A DNA stretch of 64,000 bases from Nicotiana tabacum (Eukaryota > Streptophyta > Magnoliopsida > Solanales > Solanaceae). How positions within the stretch are numbered: position 1 is the stretch's first letter; every line of letters starts with the position of its first letter. Below the pieces are notes generated by a model. The model was given only the letters and a program-made list of their open reading frames with translations, searched no databases and was not told the DNA's origin. Made by a program: the position numbers and the translations under genes. Shown piece by piece: positions 60,056-64,000 of the stretch. Where the stretch lies: assembly GCF_000715075.1 (NCBI RefSeq), contig NC_134101.1:197614103-197678102 (forward strand), in the 5' to 3' direction.

Positions 60056-62233
60056 TTCGTGCACTCTGGCATCATCAACATATTTCACAAGATCCAAGGG
60101 CCCTCCACCCACTCCTCCTCCTAGCCCCGTCAGAAACAGGAACAAATGAAGGATGGAAGATTTGAACAACACCAGAAAGGAAAACCCAACTAAACGGGTA
60201 GAGGTCACTCAAGGTACTCAGGTCTCCAAAGAAAGTGCGTCCCAACTCGAGCAAAAACTGTTGAAATTTCAGGAGGAACTTGATCAGGTTTGGAATTTGG
60301 CAAACTTGTCATTTTCCCTCACCACTCCAGATATCAATTTTTCAAATGCCCAGAACCCCACGCCTCCACAAAACATCCCAAAACCACAAAATCATCCCGC
60401 TCCTCACCACCACTGCAATATATGCCATACATCCAGCAATACTCCACTGCTTATCCCAAAACCTCTAAATTCCACAAATGATCATTTCCACGCCCACCAT
60501 AACACCCCCATCTATGTGGAAACCATTCCACACTCCACCCAACCTATCTCAAGCACACCCGAATCTGATGATAAAGACTTACTCATCAGGAACCTAGCTG
60601 TGGAACTCAAGAGATTGACTAGTCGAATTCAGGGTGTCGAATGAAGTAAGGGGATTGAAGGGTTAAACTACGAAGATCTTTGTATACAATCGGATGTCGA
60701 ACTGCCTGAGGGGTACAAACCTCCTAAGTTCGAGATGTTTGATGGTACAGGGAATCCGAGAGTCCACTTGAGAACATACTGCGACAAGCTGGTCGGAGTA
60801 GGGAAAGACGAAAGGATTTGCATGAAGCTTTTCATGAGAAGTTTGAAGGGAGATGCTATGTCTTGGTACATTAGCCAAGACCCGAAAAAATGGTCAAACT
60901 GGGTGAGTATGGCATCCGACTTTATGGACAGGTTCAGGTTCAACACAGAAAATGCACCAGATGTGTTCTACATCCAGAACTTAAAGAAGAAGCCCATGGA
61001 ACATTCCGCGAGTATGCCACTCGCTGGAGATCAGAAGCTGCTAAGGTCAGACCTGCTTTAGAAGAAGAACAAATGAACAAGTTTTTCATCCGGGCTCAAG
61101 ACCCGTAGTACTATGAAAGGCTGATGTTGATTGAGAGCCAGAAACTTTTCGACATTATCAAGCTGGGTGAAAGGATTGAAGAAGGCATCAAAAGTGGTAT
61201 GTTTACGAACTTTGAAGTCTTGCAAGCTACCAATAAGGCTTTACAGTCTGGTGGTACGTCCAAGAAAAGGGACGTAGGTGCCGTAATGGTTGCACAAAGA
61301 GCCAAATCCCCTATCAAATACCAAGCCTATCCGATACATCCACTCACATATCAGCCTACCCCAAATTACCCAGCACCCTCACCCTCTTACCAAACTCCAC
61401 CACCTACTTACCAATCATCCCCACCTCCTACATATCAACCTACCTCACCCAGATATTCCCAACCCGCACATGTCTACCAAGCCTACAATGCTTAGCCATA
61501 CCACTATCAATCACCTCCCACACGTCCAAACTTTCCTAGACCTCAACCAAATTTTGACCGCAGACCCCCCAAACAGTATACCGCCATTGCTGAACCGATT
61601 GACCAGCTGTATGAAAGGCTCAAAGCTGTCGATTATGTCACCCCTATCCCTTCTATAACCCTTGAAAACCCTTCTCAGTGGGTTAATTCGAATAAATCCT
61701 GTGCATACCATTCCGACATGAAAGGGCATACCATTGATGAATGTCGCTCTCTGAAAGACAAGATCCAAACTTTGATTGATAACAAGATCATTGTGGCAAA
61801 GGAGCCTACTCCGAATGTCCGCAACAACCCTCTACCGGACCATAAGGGTGGAGGTGTTCACATTAATGGAATAGAGGATGATTGGGATCCCAAATGATCG
61901 ATCGGTTTAATCACAGAAGGTGACGAACCAAAAAAGCCAATAGTCACCCTTAATCTGATTGTAGTCCAGACTCAGCCTTCTGGGGATGCCGAGGTAAACA
62001 TGTTTGTACCACTTGAGTTTGAAGCACCACCCCCTGCAAAGACGCCAACACCAATTGAAGTCGAGTTTGGGTCTCCAGCAAATGCACACGCACCGTTTGA
62101 AGTTACGGTTTTACCCTCCAAAATACATGCTCCGTTCGGAGTAAAGGTGCCCATTCCAGTAGCAGTGTCGGCCGTAACACCATTCCATACCTTGGGATTA
62201 CATAGCCGAGGCGAGAAAGAAATGGAAAGCTAA
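60056..62233 (+). pseudogene. gag: gag of element F (broken)
   Basis: Reading begins with YFTRSKGPPPTPPPSP, a motif shared with A's gag. Then come a Gln/Glu-rich coiled segment, capsid-like LPEGYKPPKFEMFDGTGNP and FREYATRWRSEAAKVRP, a Pro/Tyr-rich repeat stretch (about 61320-61500) and the zinc knuckle CAYHSDMKGHTIDEC. Stops at 60642, 61106 and 61493 (the last two CAG to TAG) and 61898; a one-base loss near 60999 shifts the frame, and another change lies between 62233 and 62262. Confidence 0.8.
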
Positions 62234-62261
62234 ATTTAGGGAAACAGTTACGGCATAGGGT

Positions 62262-63538
62262 ATGACAAGAACTGGTAGGGTTCCGGAGCATTTAGCTGAG
62301 TCGAGTAAGCAGGCCTCTGGTCAACCGACCATCATTGAAACCGGGCCCGATGATCTCTGGAGAAAGATACAAGCCAAGGAATACTCAGTCATTGATCATC
62401 TGAACAAAACACCAGCACATATTTCTATTCTAGCTTTGTTGCAGAGTTCCGATGCACATAAGAATGCCTTGTTAAAGGTGTTGAGTGAGGCGTATGCACC
62501 AAGCAACATCACCGGAGGGGAAATGGCAAACATGGTAGGGCAGGTATTGGAAAGTCACAAGATCACTTTTTATGAAGATGAGCTGCCACCAGAAGGGTTG
62601 AGTCACAACAAAGCGTTGCACATCACCGTGCAATGCGAAGATTATTTTATCACTAGGATCCTGATTGATGGAGGGTCCAGCCTCAATATTTGTCCGTTAG
62701 TAACACTCAGAACATTGGGGAAGGGGCTGCATGAGATCAAGGATGGGGCCATCAACGTCAAAGCTTTCGACGGTTCCCAAAGATCCACCATTGGGGAAAT
62801 TAGCCTATGTTTGCAAATGGGACCTACTTGGTTCGACGTTGATTTTCAAGTTATAGACTTGCCGACATCTTACAATCTATTGTTGGGACGGTCGTGGATT
62901 CATGCTGCTAGGGCCGTAGCATCAACACTGCATCAGACGGTGAAATTTGAGTGGAACCACCAAGAAGTGATCATTCACGGTGACGGTAGCAATCCCATAT
63001 ACAGTTGCCAAACCATCCCAACGATCGAAGGAAGGAGAAAGATAGGCGAGGAAACCTATCACCACATCGAACAAGTCAACGCCATTGACAAAAACAAATG
63101 GTGGGACAACAAAATTGAAAGCATATTGAACTAGAGCGGATATGAACCTGGTAAGGGACTTGGGAAGAACCTCCAAGGAATTGCCAAGCCTATCAAACTA
63201 AAGAAACATGGCACCACTTTCGGTCTGGGATACGAGTATACCTGGGATGAATTTAACCACTGGTCTCCACCATAGCGCGGTCCTTACTATCCGCTGGAGC
63301 AGCCAATACCACATTTGGAGCAGACTTTCCAACCAGCCAATGTTATCAATGGGTCAGAAGAAGAGGAAGCACTAACAGCTGTGAAAAACTTGTTCTTAGA
63401 GGATAATGACATGGATTGTTGTGTTGTTCTCGAGGAGGAGGGGGAGGAAGGCCCTTCCATACAGGCAGTGAGCAGAGGATCATGCTTCAACAATTGGACC
63501 ATCAAAACCACCAAAGCCCCGAAAGCCTCGGGGTAGCA
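62262..63538 (+). pseudogene. protease and G-patch of element F
   Basis: From MTRTGRVPEHLAESSKQ to ASG. Protease active site LIDGGSSLNICP and flap/C-terminal NLLLGRSWIHAARA (about 62660-62930), then G-patch SGYEPGKGLGKNLQGI after a TAG at 63132-63134, and a second TAG at 63273-63275; both fit TGG to TAG. An acidic stretch follows. It ends at the expected intron donor, GGGTAGCAAGG. Confidence 0.82.
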
Positions 63539-63740
63539 AGGCTAAACAAAGCATCATGCACTATCTTTTATTTTTACTAGGTGATCTTCCTTTCGCATTT
63601 TTGAATTTTCGAAATAAGATCTTCCAATGTTCAAAACAGTTATGGAATTTATCAAAGCATTTTGGTTTCCTTACAAATATTACTCTTATTATTTTTCTCT
63701 CATTACTTCACTTATACATCATTACTATTACCTATCTTGA
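63536..63740 (+). other. Probable intron position of element F
   Basis: Lies between G-patch and RT linker as in element A. Donor-like GTAGCA is present at 63533-63538. A clear TTTCAG acceptor is not seen before DEPITVTCNE (about 63738), so splicing may be lost in this copy. Confidence 0.45.
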
Positions 63741-64000
63741 TGAACCAATAACTGTGACATGCAACGAAACAACGCAACAAACAGACACAGATTTAGAGGA
63801 AGATGAAATACCGGAAGAGATTGTTAAGGAAGTTGAGAATTTTTAGAACAGACCTAAGTCCAACCTGGACGATACCGAGATTGTTAACCTGGGAGATGCA
63901 GAAAATATCAAAGAAACTCGGATCAGCATTCATTTGTCACCATCAGAAAAGGAAGAATAGATAGAATTTCTGAAGGAATATGAGGACGTATTCGCCAGGT
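63741..64000 (+). pseudogene. pol: Start of RT region of element F (partial)
   Basis: EPITVTCNETTQQTD, EDEIPEEIVKEVENF, then a TAG at 63844-63846, NLGDAENIKETRISIHLSP and EFLKEYEDVFA at the edge, matching the RT linker just before the polymerase core. Another TAG at 63958-63960. The catalytic part is outside the window. Confidence 0.75.

Larger units (their letters stand above)
57354..64000 (+). mobile_element. Element F: second Ogre-type element (partial)
   Basis: Plus-strand element inserted in E after ..GGTGCC: 5' LTR from 57354, gag, protease, G-patch, intron region and the first codons of RT, then the window ends. Gag and protease differ clearly from A's, so F is another Tat/Ogre lineage. 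It carries several stops and frame changes. Confidence 0.82.

Noticed and set aside
1..64000. CRISPR arrays, prokaryotic operons, rRNA genes
   Set aside because: Repeat arrays here lack unique spacers; gene types and introns are those of a plant nuclear genome.

Overview
The window looks like heterochromatic, repeat-built nuclear DNA of a Solanaceae plant, most likely Nicotiana. Evidence: long Ogre/Tat-type Ty3/gypsy LTR retrotransposons carrying G-patch and extra-ORF modules, a tobacco-SINE-like (AAC)n tail, and a CACTA-type MITE. I see no intact host gene, no rRNA, no complete tRNA and no CRISPR array. Nearly everything is nested transposons; only 25926-30210 (about 4.3 kb) is not assigned to an LTR element. 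No database search was possible, so family names rest on motifs and recalled family features.

Layout. Ogre element B (minus strand) is cut by the left edge: leader at 1-763, 5' LTR at 764-4993. B sits inside the 3' LTR of Ogre element A (minus strand, <1-25925). A holds a partial 3' LTR (4994-7493), polypurine tract, a long 3' non-coding region with three minisatellites (7494-11412), a broken pol (integrase, RNase H, RT), a pol intron (14867-15081), a G-patch/protease/gag ORF, ORF1 (19198-21255), a leader, a PBS and a 5' LTR (22388-25925). 25926-30210 is flanking DNA with a Helitron-type terminus at 26838.

Element D (plus strand; non-autonomous Tat type) starts at 30211. Its 5' LTR is split by element C (30264-39448), a Tekay/Del-like element with 2.45-kb LTRs and no coding capacity. 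D carries gag and protease but no recognisable RT, RNase H or integrase, and an antisense five-exon gene (47003-44466). Its 3' LTR (49160-49603) is interrupted by element E, an older-diverged member of D's family inserted tail-to-tail on the minus strand (49604-57353). E is interrupted at 57354 by element F (plus strand; a second Ogre-type lineage), which runs off the right edge at the start of RT.

How the parts relate. A and F are defective copies of potentially autonomous Tat/Ogre elements; C, D and E lack the polymerase/integrase genes and would need enzymes in trans. All visible ORFs are broken, mostly by CAA/CAG/CGA-to-stop or TGG-to-stop changes, the pattern expected when methylated cytosines deaminate in silenced DNA.

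The most interesting signal is a family of four two-stem hairpins in element A (7635, 11196, 18993, 21374). They bracket its ORFs, and stem sequences change between copies while pairing is kept. Next are the antisense spliced gene of D/E with its flanking hairpin-rich tandem repeats, and a conserved leader block with a strong splice donor.
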